From CAYSFE01 sp964430225 (GTDB lineage Bacteria > Patescibacteriota > Dojkabacteria > GCA-016699595 > JBAXKR01), in assembly GCA_964430225.1 (NCBI GenBank), contig CAYSFE010000011.1:1-22125 (forward strand): a stretch of DNA of 22,125 bases, read 5' to 3'. Shown piece after piece: positions 14,177-21,611 of the stretch; within the stretch, counting starts at the first letter, position 1, and the number at the start of each line of letters is the position of its first letter. Position numbers and translations under genes: made by a program. The notes under the pieces were generated by a model. The model searched no databases and was not told the DNA's origin. It worked only from the letters and a program-made list of their open reading frames with translations.

Positions 14177-15220
14177 TTATTTCGCTCCACCTAATGTTGA
14201 TGGTGCTTGTGGAGTTGTTGGGGGATTGTTAGGAACAAATCCTCTATACTCTGGATATACTGGTTTTCTGTTAAAACTAGGTGCTGAGTATGGACTAAAT
14301 GTTTTTGTAGTTGTGTCTGTTGGAACTACTCCTGGTGTATTCTTTGCTTTTGGAAACATAGCATCTAAGTTTTGATTGTTTGGTACTACTGGTCTAGGTG
14401 CCATAGGTCTCATTGGAGTTACAGGTCTTACTGGACTTATCGGTCTATATGTATTCATTACTCTTGGTTGTGGAGTTACAGGAATTACTTTGTTCTTCTC
14501 GTATTCCTCTAAAGATGTTTGATAACTTGCTCCAAGTTTGATTAAGTTTAATACTCTTTCAAATACTCCCTGTGAATCATCTAGATTCTTTGTGAAGAGA
14601 GAAGTCTCTAACATAATAGCTTGTAGAGATAAACTTGCGGCTTCTTTAGTAACTGTTAGTTTGTTTTGAAGAATGAAGTTGTTTATTAAAGTGGACATTG
14701 ATAACTTCTCACTTACAAAGTTTGCTTTTGCAAACTCTGTATTTCCAGCTTGATTATCTATGTTTATACTTTCTGATTTGGTAAATAGGGCAGGGTTAAC
14801 TGAATATACATGTGACATTGCTGAGATATCCTTACACCCAAGGAATATTACAAGATCAGCATCAGTTCCTTCATGAGAAAAACTAATATCTTTAACTTCG
14901 AAATTTCCACTTAATGTTTCTATGTTGAAAAGAAGTTTGTCATCTATTTCTCTCCAAAGAACATTCTTAACTTTTTCAGTTCCCTTGTTAATAGTTAGGA
15001 TTGTTCTTTTTGCTTCTATTTGATTAAGAACAATAACTGAACTATTTGAATTCTTTGTTAAGAGATTTTTAATGTCAGTATTTAACTTCTCTCCGTATAC
15101 TTCAACAACCTTTCCACTACTACTTAAAGAAATGGCAAGGGTGATGTATGAGAGTAGATCTGCTTTCTTTGAATTAGGATTTATTAAAAGAAGAATTTTG
15201 TTTGCTTCGTTTACGTCCAT
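14177..15220 (-). CDS. Catalytically degenerate DHH/NrnA-like protein with Pro-rich tail
   Basis: 347 aa. Residues 8-240 follow the layout of a DHH phosphoesterase (NrnA/RecJ-like), but the catalytic residues are gone. Motif I reads LLLINPNSKKADLLS (normally HxNPDGDAxGS). Motif II reads ADLVIFLGC (the strand-ending Asp is lost). The DHH triad is D155-N156-Q157 in INIDNQAGNTEFAKANFV, and the later DTG is ETS (205-207). The structural pattern after DHH (N..F...N.V....STLI.NF) is kept. The DHHA1 domain is replaced by a low-complexity Pro/Arg/Thr tail (247-347) with RPISPV-RPVTPM-RPMAPR repeats. It lies directly downstream of infB, the place where nrnA commonly sits (infB-rbfA-nrnA), which supports homology. 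The function is unknown; it may bind nucleotide or RNA, or act as a scaffold. Confidence 0.65.
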   Translation of the reverse strand: MDVNEANKILLLINPNSKKADLLSYITLAISLSSSGKVVEVYGEKLNTDIKNLLTKNSNSSVIVLNQIEAKRTILTINKGTEKVKNVLWREIDDKLLFNIETLSGNFEVKDISFSHEGTDADLVIFLGCKDISAMSHVYSVNPALFTKSESINIDNQAGNTEFAKANFVSEKLSMSTLINNFILQNKLTVTKEAASLSLQAIMLETSLFTKNLDDSQGVFERVLNLIKLGASYQTSLEEYEKNKVIPVTPQPRVMNTYRPISPVRPVTPMRPMAPRPVVPNNQNLDAMFPKAKNTPGVVPTDTTTKTFSPYSAPSFNRKPVYPEYRGFVPNNPPTTPQAPSTLGGAK

Positions 15221-15267
15221 CTATATTTAGTTAAAAATAAATGGGCAGCAAGTTTTTCAAACTTTAT

Positions 15268-16833
15268 TTACACTACTTTTTCTACTTTGTATGCAACTAT
15301 GAAATCACCCTCAACTATTTCTGTTTTAGGTTCTATTAATATTCCACAATCTATTCCTTTTGTAATTTCTTTTACCTCTTTTTTTTGTTGTCTTAGAGAA
15401 GTAATCTTTCCTTTGTTTAATACTTTCCCACCTCTTTCAACATATACCCTGTATCCTTTTATCATTGATCCTTTTTGAACAATACATCCCGCAACAACAT
15501 CTCCGTTAGTTAGCGTGAACACTTTCTTTACAAGTGCTCTTGCTACTTCAACATCAGTTTCCTCTGGTTCTATGAGGCCGTCTAATACCATGGCAAGTTC
15601 TTCAATCATTTCATATATTATCTCGTAATCACGAACTAAAACCTTTTCTCTTGAAGCTAGTCTTTTAGCGTTATCAGAAACCTTGGCACGAAAACCAATA
15701 ATGATTGCTTTTTGATTCTTTGCATTCATTATGTCTGTCTCCGTTATTTCTCCTTCTTTACATTCAAGTATTTTTACTTCTGATACTTCGTCATTTAGTT
15801 TTTCAATTTCTGATCTTACTACTTCACTACTTCCCCTAGAGTCTGTTTTAATAATGACATTAAGCTTTTTCTTTTCTCCTTCTGCCTTACTTTCACTCAT
15901 AAGGTTAAGGAAAGCGTCCATTGGATCCACAGCTTCCTTTTCTACCTCTGCAGCTTCTTGCATACTTGCTACTTGAGACTCAGCAAGTGTCTTGTCTCCA
16001 AATATCTTTACATTAAGACCAATATCTAAAACATTAGTAAGTCCTGTAATCCAAATGGGATCCCCAGCTTCTACTTCGTCTACTTGTTTTTGTTCATGGT
16101 TTAAAACTGCTCTTACTTTAGAGCTAAACTTTTCATTTGCAATGTATAGGTCTTTGCTTGAAATCTTTCCACGTTTTAAAACTACTAGAGCAACCGCTCC
16201 TAAGTTTTTGTTCAAATTACTTTCTAAAACAATTCCATCAGCTAAAAGTCCCTCTTCATCAATCTTCTTTTCCTTCATATCATGTATCTGGGTTAGTAGG
16301 ATTATTCTCTCTAGTAGCTCATCAATACCTACTTTAGTTTTTGTAGATGTTTTAACAAGAATTGTGTCTCCTCCCATATCTTCAGTAACAACTCCTTCTC
16401 CTGCTAACTGTGACTTTATCTTACTTTCACTTTCTCCAGGTAAATCAATCTTGTTTAATGCCACTATCATTGGTAACTTTTCTTTTAAAGCAAATCGTAT
16501 TGCTTCTCTTGTTTGAGGTTGTACACCATCATCTATTGCTACAACGATTAGTGCAATATCTGCAATCTTAGCTCCCCTAGATCTCATTCCTGAGAATGCT
16601 TCGTGTCCAGGGGTATCAATAAAGGTGATCTTACTTGTATCTCCATCTTTAGATGTATATGTTATTTGATGTGCTCTTACGCTTTGGGTAATACCCCCAA
16701 CTTCAGTAGCTGTAACAGATGTTCCTCGAATAGCGTCAAGAAGGGAGGTTTTGCCATGATCGACATGTCCCATAACCGCAACTACCGGGGTTTTAAACAC
16801 TTCTACGATTTTTTCTTTTGTCTTTTTCGCCAT
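15268..16833 (-). CDS. infB: Translation initiation factor IF-2, minimal form
   Basis: GTPase that places fMet-tRNA on the 30S subunit and promotes subunit joining. The G-domain motifs are GHVDHGKT (22-29), the switch I segment GGITQSVRAHQI, DTPGHEAF, NKIDLP, and KTSTKTKVGIDELLE. Domains II, III, C1 and C2 follow, ending ...TEIVEGDFIVAYKVEKVV, typical of the fMet-tRNA-binding end. At 521 aa it lacks the whole N-terminal IF2N region: only about 15 residues precede the G domain, against hundreds in E. coli. The ATG at 16833 has an extended -10 element 6 nt upstream. The DHH-like gene follows after 47 bases and is probably in the same operon; rbfA is not present between them. Confidence 0.97.
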   Translation of the reverse strand: MAKKTKEKIVEVFKTPVVAVMGHVDHGKTSLLDAIRGTSVTATEVGGITQSVRAHQITYTSKDGDTSKITFIDTPGHEAFSGMRSRGAKIADIALIVVAIDDGVQPQTREAIRFALKEKLPMIVALNKIDLPGESESKIKSQLAGEGVVTEDMGGDTILVKTSTKTKVGIDELLERIILLTQIHDMKEKKIDEEGLLADGIVLESNLNKNLGAVALVVLKRGKISSKDLYIANEKFSSKVRAVLNHEQKQVDEVEAGDPIWITGLTNVLDIGLNVKIFGDKTLAESQVASMQEAAEVEKEAVDPMDAFLNLMSESKAEGEKKKLNVIIKTDSRGSSEVVRSEIEKLNDEVSEVKILECKEGEITETDIMNAKNQKAIIIGFRAKVSDNAKRLASREKVLVRDYEIIYEMIEELAMVLDGLIEPEETDVEVARALVKKVFTLTNGDVVAGCIVQKGSMIKGYRVYVERGGKVLNKGKITSLRQQKKEVKEITKGIDCGILIEPKTEIVEGDFIVAYKVEKVV

Positions 16834-16839
16834 GTCCCT

Positions 16840-16848
16840 ATTGTATCA
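16840..16848 (-). promoter_or_regulatory. Extended -10 promoter of infB (leaderless)
   Basis: The minus strand reads TGATACAAT followed by 6 nt and the infB ATG, so transcription should start at the start codon. The element lies inside an imperfect dyad, GTCCC (16834-16838) and GGGAC (16856-16860), in the 67-base divergent region shared with ftsE. Confidence 0.55.
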
Positions 16849-16900
16849 CTAGTAGGGGACTTTTAGCCATTGATTAACATCGCACTTAATTTCTAGTAAG

Positions 16901-18214
16901 ATGAAAGACATGCTAAAGTTCCAAAATGTAATTAAAAAATATGAAGACAAGATTGTGCTTGATGGAGTAAGCTTTGACATAGACTCAGGAGAGTTTGTCT
17001 TTCTAGTAGGTCCTACTGGATGTGGTAAAACCACAGCCTTTAGACTACTCATAAAAGAAGAGGACTTAACAGACGGAGAAATAGTCATAGATGACTACAG
17101 TATTAAAACACTAAAGGGAAATCTTGTACCAGAGCTTAGGCGTCAGATAGGAGTAGTATTTCAAGACTACAAACTTATCCCAAATAGAAACTTAAGAGAA
17201 AATATTGCGTATGCCATGATCGCTATGAATAAGTCAGACGAAGAGATAGCTGAAATGGTGAACTACCTTCTTGATCTTGTAGGTCTTAAAGATAGAGAAC
17301 ATGCATTTCCTGAACAATTATCAGGTGGGGAGAAACAAAAAGTGGCTATAGCTCGTGCCATGGCAAACTCTCCTCTCATATTAATTGCTGATGAACCAAC
17401 AGGTAATCTTGACCCTGTAGCAACCTGGGAAGTAGTAGATATTCTTAAAAAGATAAATGAAAAGGGAACGACTGTAATTATGTCTACTCATGAAGTACAA
17501 ATCGTAAACCTATTAAACAAGCGAGTTATTGAATTAAAAGATGGAAAGGTAATTAAAGATGGAACCTCAAAGGAATATATCCACTCTATTACAGAAGAAC
17601 AGAAAGACATTAAGTCGGATATTGCAAATGCAAAAAGAGAGGAGAAGGTAAAAGAGGAAGAGAAACAGGAAAAGATTGATATGAAGAATACAAAGAAATG
17701 GAAAGACTGGTTCAATAAAGAATCACTATCTAAAGAACATACCCCAAGAGAAAGACATATTGAAGTAGAAATACCAAAAAAGGAAGAAGAGAAAAAAATT
17801 GTTGAAGAAAAGTTGGAAGAACTGGTTAAAGAAGTTCCTGTGATAAAAGAGGTGGAACAAGAGAAAGTTGTTGAGAAGCAAGAAATGAAAAAAGAGGAGG
17901 TTGTCATTGAAGAAAAGAAGTCACCTAAAGTATCTCTTCTTCAAAAGCTAAAAGAGAAATTAAGAAAAGAAGAGGTAAAGAAAGAAGTGGAAGAGAAAAA
18001 GATTAAAGTAAGCTTAAAAGGAAAATCAAAGATTGAGGGAGTTGGATCAAATATAGACATACTAGATATTCCTACAAAGATTAAAAGTGCTCTTAAAGCA
18101 GAAGGCTTTGATAGTATAGACAAATTAAAGAATGCTTCAGAACATGAAATATCTGACATTGATGGCATAGGATCAAAGGGATATGAAAAGATTAAGAAAG
18201 CCTTAAAATATTAG
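16901..18214 (+). CDS. ftsE: FtsE ATPase with charged linker and C-terminal HhH domain
   Basis: Residues 1-230 are a complete FtsE ABC ATPase: Walker A GPTGCGKTT (37-45), Q-loop VFQDYKLI (86-93), signature LSGGEKQKVAIARA (140-153), Walker B LILIADEPTG (159-168) and H-loop His197. FtsE works with FtsX at the division site to activate cell-wall hydrolysis. Normal FtsE ends near residue 225. Here a Lys/Glu-rich stretch (about 235-370) leads to a compact helix-hairpin-helix-like domain (386-436: DIPTKIKSALKAEGF, then ISDIDGIGSKGYEKIKKAL, with the GIGxKxxEKI hairpin). The open frame is continuous, so this is a real fusion. The ATG at 16901 follows a 67-base divergent gap with infB; ftsX starts 9 bases after the stop. 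Confidence 0.92.
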   Translation: MKDMLKFQNVIKKYEDKIVLDGVSFDIDSGEFVFLVGPTGCGKTTAFRLLIKEEDLTDGEIVIDDYSIKTLKGNLVPELRRQIGVVFQDYKLIPNRNLRENIAYAMIAMNKSDEEIAEMVNYLLDLVGLKDREHAFPEQLSGGEKQKVAIARAMANSPLILIADEPTGNLDPVATWEVVDILKKINEKGTTVIMSTHEVQIVNLLNKRVIELKDGKVIKDGTSKEYIHSITEEQKDIKSDIANAKREEKVKEEEKQEKIDMKNTKKWKDWFNKESLSKEHTPRERHIEVEIPKKEEEKKIVEEKLEELVKEVPVIKEVEQEKVVEKQEMKKEEVVIEEKKSPKVSLLQKLKEKLRKEEVKKEVEEKKIKVSLKGKSKIEGVGSNIDILDIPTKIKSALKAEGFDSIDKLKNASEHEISDIDGIGSKGYEKIKKALKY

Positions 18215-18223
18215 GATAATAAA

Positions 18224-19153
18224 ATGATACTAACAATTAAAAGATCTCTTAAAAGTGCACTAGCAAATATTGGAAGACAGAAGTCCATCTCTTTTGCAAT
18301 CATAAGTATTCTTGTCGTCTTTTTCATGATTACAAACTTCTTAGCTTCTAGCTACTATGTTATCTCTAAGATTTCGTCATATCTTGAGACTAAACCTAAC
18401 ATTTCTGTTTGGATAGCGATTGGAACTGATGAAGATAAGATTGCAGAATTAAAAAAGAGAATTGAGTCCACTGGTAAAACTTCTGAAGTAACATATTTTT
18501 CTGAAATAGATTCCGCAAATGATTTCTTAAACATCTTTAAAGACCAACCCCTATATACTTCAACAATCACTCCTAATGAACCAGGTCAATTACAGGCAAG
18601 GCTAAATATTAAGCCTCTAAAGATAGAATATGTCGCGGATCTTAAACAGCTTCTTGATGTTGAGCAACAAAGAGGAAATATTATCGACGAAGTATATGCG
18701 GATATATTTTTAGCTAATAGACTTAACGACCTTCTAAACATTATCCGTTTTGTGGTGGTCGCATTTGTAGTTGTATTTGTAGCAGTACTTGTTTCTATGA
18801 ACCTTCTTTCAATTCAGTTTAGTATGAGGAATAGATCAGAAGAGATTAAGGTTATGCAACTAGTAGGAGCCTCTAAGAGTTTAATTAGAATGCCTTTCAT
18901 ATTTGAAGGTGCAACGCTTGGTTTCTTTGCATCCTTAGTCACAGCCCTCCTTTGTTTACTCGCTTTTGTTGGACTAACTGCAATTAATAACTATTCGCCT
19001 ACATTTAAGACCTTTGTAGCTTTGTTTTCAGAGGTAAGATGGCCAGTAATTGGAGTTAAATATGCACTCATTTATGTATTCGCACAATTATCAATTGGAA
19101 CTCTTGTTGGAGCCTTTTCTAACTTCCTTGCAGTAAGGAAATATATCAAATAG
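18224..19153 (+). CDS. ftsX: Cell division protein FtsX
   Basis: 309-aa membrane partner of FtsE. TM1 is at about 21-45; an extracytoplasmic domain (about 46-170) carries NISVWIAIGTDEDKIAELKKRI, the usual FtsX ECD opening; TM2 is near 172-198, TM3 near 228-255 and TM4 near 283-303. The family signature is RNRSEEIKVMQLVGASKSLIRMPFIFEGATLG, which contacts FtsE. In other bacteria the ECD recruits a coiled-coil hydrolase or adaptor (EnvC, PcsB, CwlO, RipC), and the next gene here encodes exactly such a coiled-coil peptidase. AGGATAA precedes the ATG. Confidence 0.95.
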   Translation: MILTIKRSLKSALANIGRQKSISFAIISILVVFFMITNFLASSYYVISKISSYLETKPNISVWIAIGTDEDKIAELKKRIESTGKTSEVTYFSEIDSANDFLNIFKDQPLYTSTITPNEPGQLQARLNIKPLKIEYVADLKQLLDVEQQRGNIIDEVYADIFLANRLNDLLNIIRFVVVAFVVVFVAVLVSMNLLSIQFSMRNRSEEIKVMQLVGASKSLIRMPFIFEGATLGFFASLVTALLCLLAFVGLTAINNYSPTFKTFVALFSEVRWPVIGVKYALIYVFAQLSIGTLVGAFSNFLAVRKYIK

Positions 19154-19162
19154 AATAAGCAT

Positions 19163-20473
19163 ATGTATGGGCTGACTCTGTCTAAAAAAGTATGTATTTA
19201 CATATTGGTTTTACTCTCCATATTCATCTTCACAGTCAATTTTTCACATGTCACATATGTAAATGGTGCCACAACAACCTCTCTTGAAGAACTTCAAAGG
19301 CAAAGAGATGAACTTCAAAAAAAGCTTGACCAAATTGCTAAAGACAAAGCAGATGCAAATGCCAAATTAAACGCTGTAAAATCACAGAAAAAGGGTGTTG
19401 AAAATGAGATTGCTGTATTAACGCTTGAGATAAATCAACAGCAATTAGTGATTGATGAAAAAGAAACTGAAATTGCTCAAAAGGAAAATGAGATAGCAAT
19501 ACTTGAAGATCAAATATCAGCTCTAAAAAAGACATTAAATAATCTTGATATAGATATTAATGAAAAGAAAGTATTAGCAGATAAAAGGCTTCAAAACATT
19601 TACAAAGTATCACTTACAAAAACTGCAATGACACTTTTCTTTAATGCAGTTAGTGCCGATGATCTTTTAGCCAAATTAAAATATCAGAACCTTTTAAGAA
19701 ACAAAGACGAGGAAACCCTAGGGTCCCTAAAAGCAGACAAGGACGCATATAATACACAAAAGAAAGATATGGAAGATAAAAGATTGTCAGTTCAAACTCT
19801 TACTGATTCAATCATTGCCCAAAAGGTTGAACTTGAAAATGCAAAGAATATACTTGGTATTAAGAAGAGTGAAAATCAAACCAAGCTTGCATCTCTTTCA
19901 AACACTGTTGGATATCAACAAAAGAACTATGACAATTTAAGTAATGAGCAAAAGGCGGCTGAGAATGAAATTGCAAATGTGCAAGCTCAAATCTTTGCAG
20001 CCATAAGACAAGTACCTCCAAGTGGTGTAAAAATTCTTAAAGGAACATTTTTAGGAACAATGGGATGTACGGGATATTGTTTTGGATCACATTTACATTT
20101 CTTTACATCATATAATGCTTCGGCATCATCAAACCCATGTAACTATTTACCAACAGGGACATTTAGTTTCTGTGGTAGTAGTTCTCCTAAAATTGCATGG
20201 CCACTAAAAAGTCCATTTGTATGGTCAAGAGGGTTTACGTCAACCCATTTTGCAGTTGATATTGTTGCTGTTGGAAGTGATAAAGGGGTGTATGCCTCCC
20301 ATGATGGCTGGTTGTTCTATGGATCAGAATCATGCTCTACTTGGAAAAACAATAAAACTGCTTATGCGCTTTGTTTAAAAAATGGTCCGGCTCGTTATGC
20401 GGTAGTTTGTGAGAATAAAGAGAGTTGTACCACGGGAATGAAAACAGGGTACTGGCATTTAAAGAATCTTTAA
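19163..20473 (+). CDS. Exported coiled-coil peptidase with circularly permuted M23/LytM motifs
   Basis: 436 aa. A signal peptide or anchor (about 8-30) ends near VNGATTT. Residues 40-135 and 175-280 are long coiled coils like EnvC/PcsB. The C-terminal domain holds every M23 zinc-peptidase motif but in swapped order: GTMGCTGYCFGSHLHFF (298-314, the HxH motif normally at the domain end), NPCNYLP, then WPLKSPFVWSRGF and THFAVDIVA (H362, D366, normally at the domain start), and finally YWHL (His432), 4 residues before the stop. This is a circular permutation. Eight Cys lie in the exported domain (302-422), an even number that would allow disulfides. It is third in ftsE-ftsX-peptidase, 9 bases after ftsX. 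The expected role is a septal peptidoglycan hydrolase controlled by FtsEX; activity is inferred. Confidence 0.8.
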   Translation: MYGLTLSKKVCIYILVLLSIFIFTVNFSHVTYVNGATTTSLEELQRQRDELQKKLDQIAKDKADANAKLNAVKSQKKGVENEIAVLTLEINQQQLVIDEKETEIAQKENEIAILEDQISALKKTLNNLDIDINEKKVLADKRLQNIYKVSLTKTAMTLFFNAVSADDLLAKLKYQNLLRNKDEETLGSLKADKDAYNTQKKDMEDKRLSVQTLTDSIIAQKVELENAKNILGIKKSENQTKLASLSNTVGYQQKNYDNLSNEQKAAENEIANVQAQIFAAIRQVPPSGVKILKGTFLGTMGCTGYCFGSHLHFFTSYNASASSNPCNYLPTGTFSFCGSSSPKIAWPLKSPFVWSRGFTSTHFAVDIVAVGSDKGVYASHDGWLFYGSESCSTWKNNKTAYALCLKNGPARYAVVCENKESCTTGMKTGYWHLKNL

Positions 20474-20513
20474 AACCCCCACTAATTGCTAGTTAATACA
20501 ATACCTTGTAGGG

Positions 20514-20519
20514 TATAAT
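20514..20519 (+). promoter_or_regulatory. -10 element of the tsaC-tsaE-tsaD operon
   Basis: A perfect TATAAT in the 82-base gap after the peptidase gene, about 30 nt of leader before the GTG start at 20556. The best -35 candidate is GTTAAT (20492-20497, spacer 16), which is weak. Confidence 0.5.
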
Positions 20520-20555
20520 TATCCGTATATATTCATATCTATCAAGCCTTATCAA

Positions 20556-21611
20556 GTGCTTATACTTAAAATAGGTGACAAAGATGTCATTACAAAAACT
20601 GTTGAGATATTAAAAAGTGGGGGATTAATAATCTTTCCTACTGAAACCTGCTATGGAGTAGGTGTTGATGCTACTAATCAGGTTGCTGTAAACAAACTTT
20701 TGGAATACAAAGAAAGACCTGAAGGAAAGGCTATCTCTATAGGTGTATGTGATGAAGACATGGCAAATATATATGTAGATATTAATAGTGTAGCAAAGAA
20801 GGTATATAGAAACTTTTTACCGGGTCCTGTTACTGTAATCTCGCAGTCAAAGAATAAAGTTGCTAAAGGACTCTCTTCTGAGAAAGATACACTAGGTGTA
20901 AGAATTCCAGACTATAAACTTGTAAGAGAAATCATAAAAGAGTTTGGCAAACCAATCACAATGACATCAGCAAATTTAAGTGGACGAAAAACTCCATATG
21001 AAATAGACGATGTATTAAATAATATTTCTGATAAATCAAAATCTCTTATTGATCTAATCATAGACGGTGGTAAGTTACCACCTAATCCACCTAGCTCAGT
21101 TATAGATACAACTTATGAAGGAGTGGTATCAATTAGAGAGGGGAGTATAGACTTTAGTAAGAAAGTAGATACATACGAAGTAAAGAGTGTAGAAGAAATG
21201 AGAAAGCTAGGAGAGACATTTGTGAAAGAAAATAAAAAAGACAAAGCTCTGGTAATACTTTTTAATGCAGAAATGGGAGCTGGTAAAACACAGTTCGTAA
21301 AAGGTGTTGGAGTGGGACTAGGTATATCTGAAATTATCAAATCTCCTACATATACACTTCTTTGTGAATATGAATATATTGGTGGAAGACTGATACACAT
21401 GGATGCTTGGAGAATGGAAGGAGAAGTAGAATTTAGAGACTTAATAGAAGAGTCTTTCTTTGATAAGGGAAATATCATGGCAATAGAGTGGGCAGGATCA
21501 CTTAGTAAATGGATACTTGAAATACAAAAGAAAGATGTAAATATATTTGTAATTAATATTGAGTATGATTCTGAAAGTAAAAGAAAAGTATGGATACAAA
21601 AGATAAAGTAA
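20556..21611 (+). CDS. tsaC-tsaE: TsaC (Sua5/YrdC)-TsaE fusion, t6A tRNA modification
   Basis: 351-aa fusion of two t6A enzymes. Residues 1-205 are TsaC/YrdC, which makes threonylcarbamoyl-AMP from Thr, bicarbonate and ATP: GGLIIFPTETCYGVGVDA (22-39), KERPEGKAISI (52-62), FLPGPVTVI (87-95), GVRIPDY (114-120), TMTSANLSG (135-143) and SSVIDTT (180-186). Residues 207-351 are TsaE, the ATPase that supports TsaD: Walker A NAEMGAGKTQF (237-247), SPTYTLLCEY (263-272), HMDAWRM (281-287) and IEWAG (310-314). Both halves look complete. The start is GTG at 20556; no in-frame ATG exists upstream. The 3' end overlaps tsaD by 22 bases, implying coupled translation. Confidence 0.93.
   Translation: MLILKIGDKDVITKTVEILKSGGLIIFPTETCYGVGVDATNQVAVNKLLEYKERPEGKAISIGVCDEDMANIYVDINSVAKKVYRNFLPGPVTVISQSKNKVAKGLSSEKDTLGVRIPDYKLVREIIKEFGKPITMTSANLSGRKTPYEIDDVLNNISDKSKSLIDLIIDGGKLPPNPPSSVIDTTYEGVVSIREGSIDFSKKVDTYEVKSVEEMRKLGETFVKENKKDKALVILFNAEMGAGKTQFVKGVGVGLGISEIIKSPTYTLLCEYEYIGGRLIHMDAWRMEGEVEFRDLIEESFFDKGNIMAIEWAGSLSKWILEIQKKDVNIFVINIEYDSESKRKVWIQKIK

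Noticed and set aside
15250..15264. AAGTTT-TTC-AAACTT hairpin between infB and the DHH-like gene as a terminator
   Set aside because: The stem is 6 bp of mostly A-T pairs, has a 3-base loop and lacks a following U-run on the minus strand.
16834..16860. GTCCC...GGGAC dyad between infB and ftsE as an operator
   Set aside because: The stem is only 5 bp (longer only with a bulge) with a 17-base gap in a 67-base promoter region. No regulator is adjacent, so chance is a sufficient explanation.
17603..18214. A separate HhH gene after ftsE rather than a fusion
   Set aside because: The frame is continuous through the charged linker with no stop, no start with a ribosome site, and ftsX follows 9 bases after the common stop.
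20041..20473. M23 domain dismissed as a truncated pseudogene because it ends at YWHL
   Set aside because: The segment missing after YWHL is present upstream in the same frame, and each catalytic residue occurs once. Permutation explains the data better than truncation.
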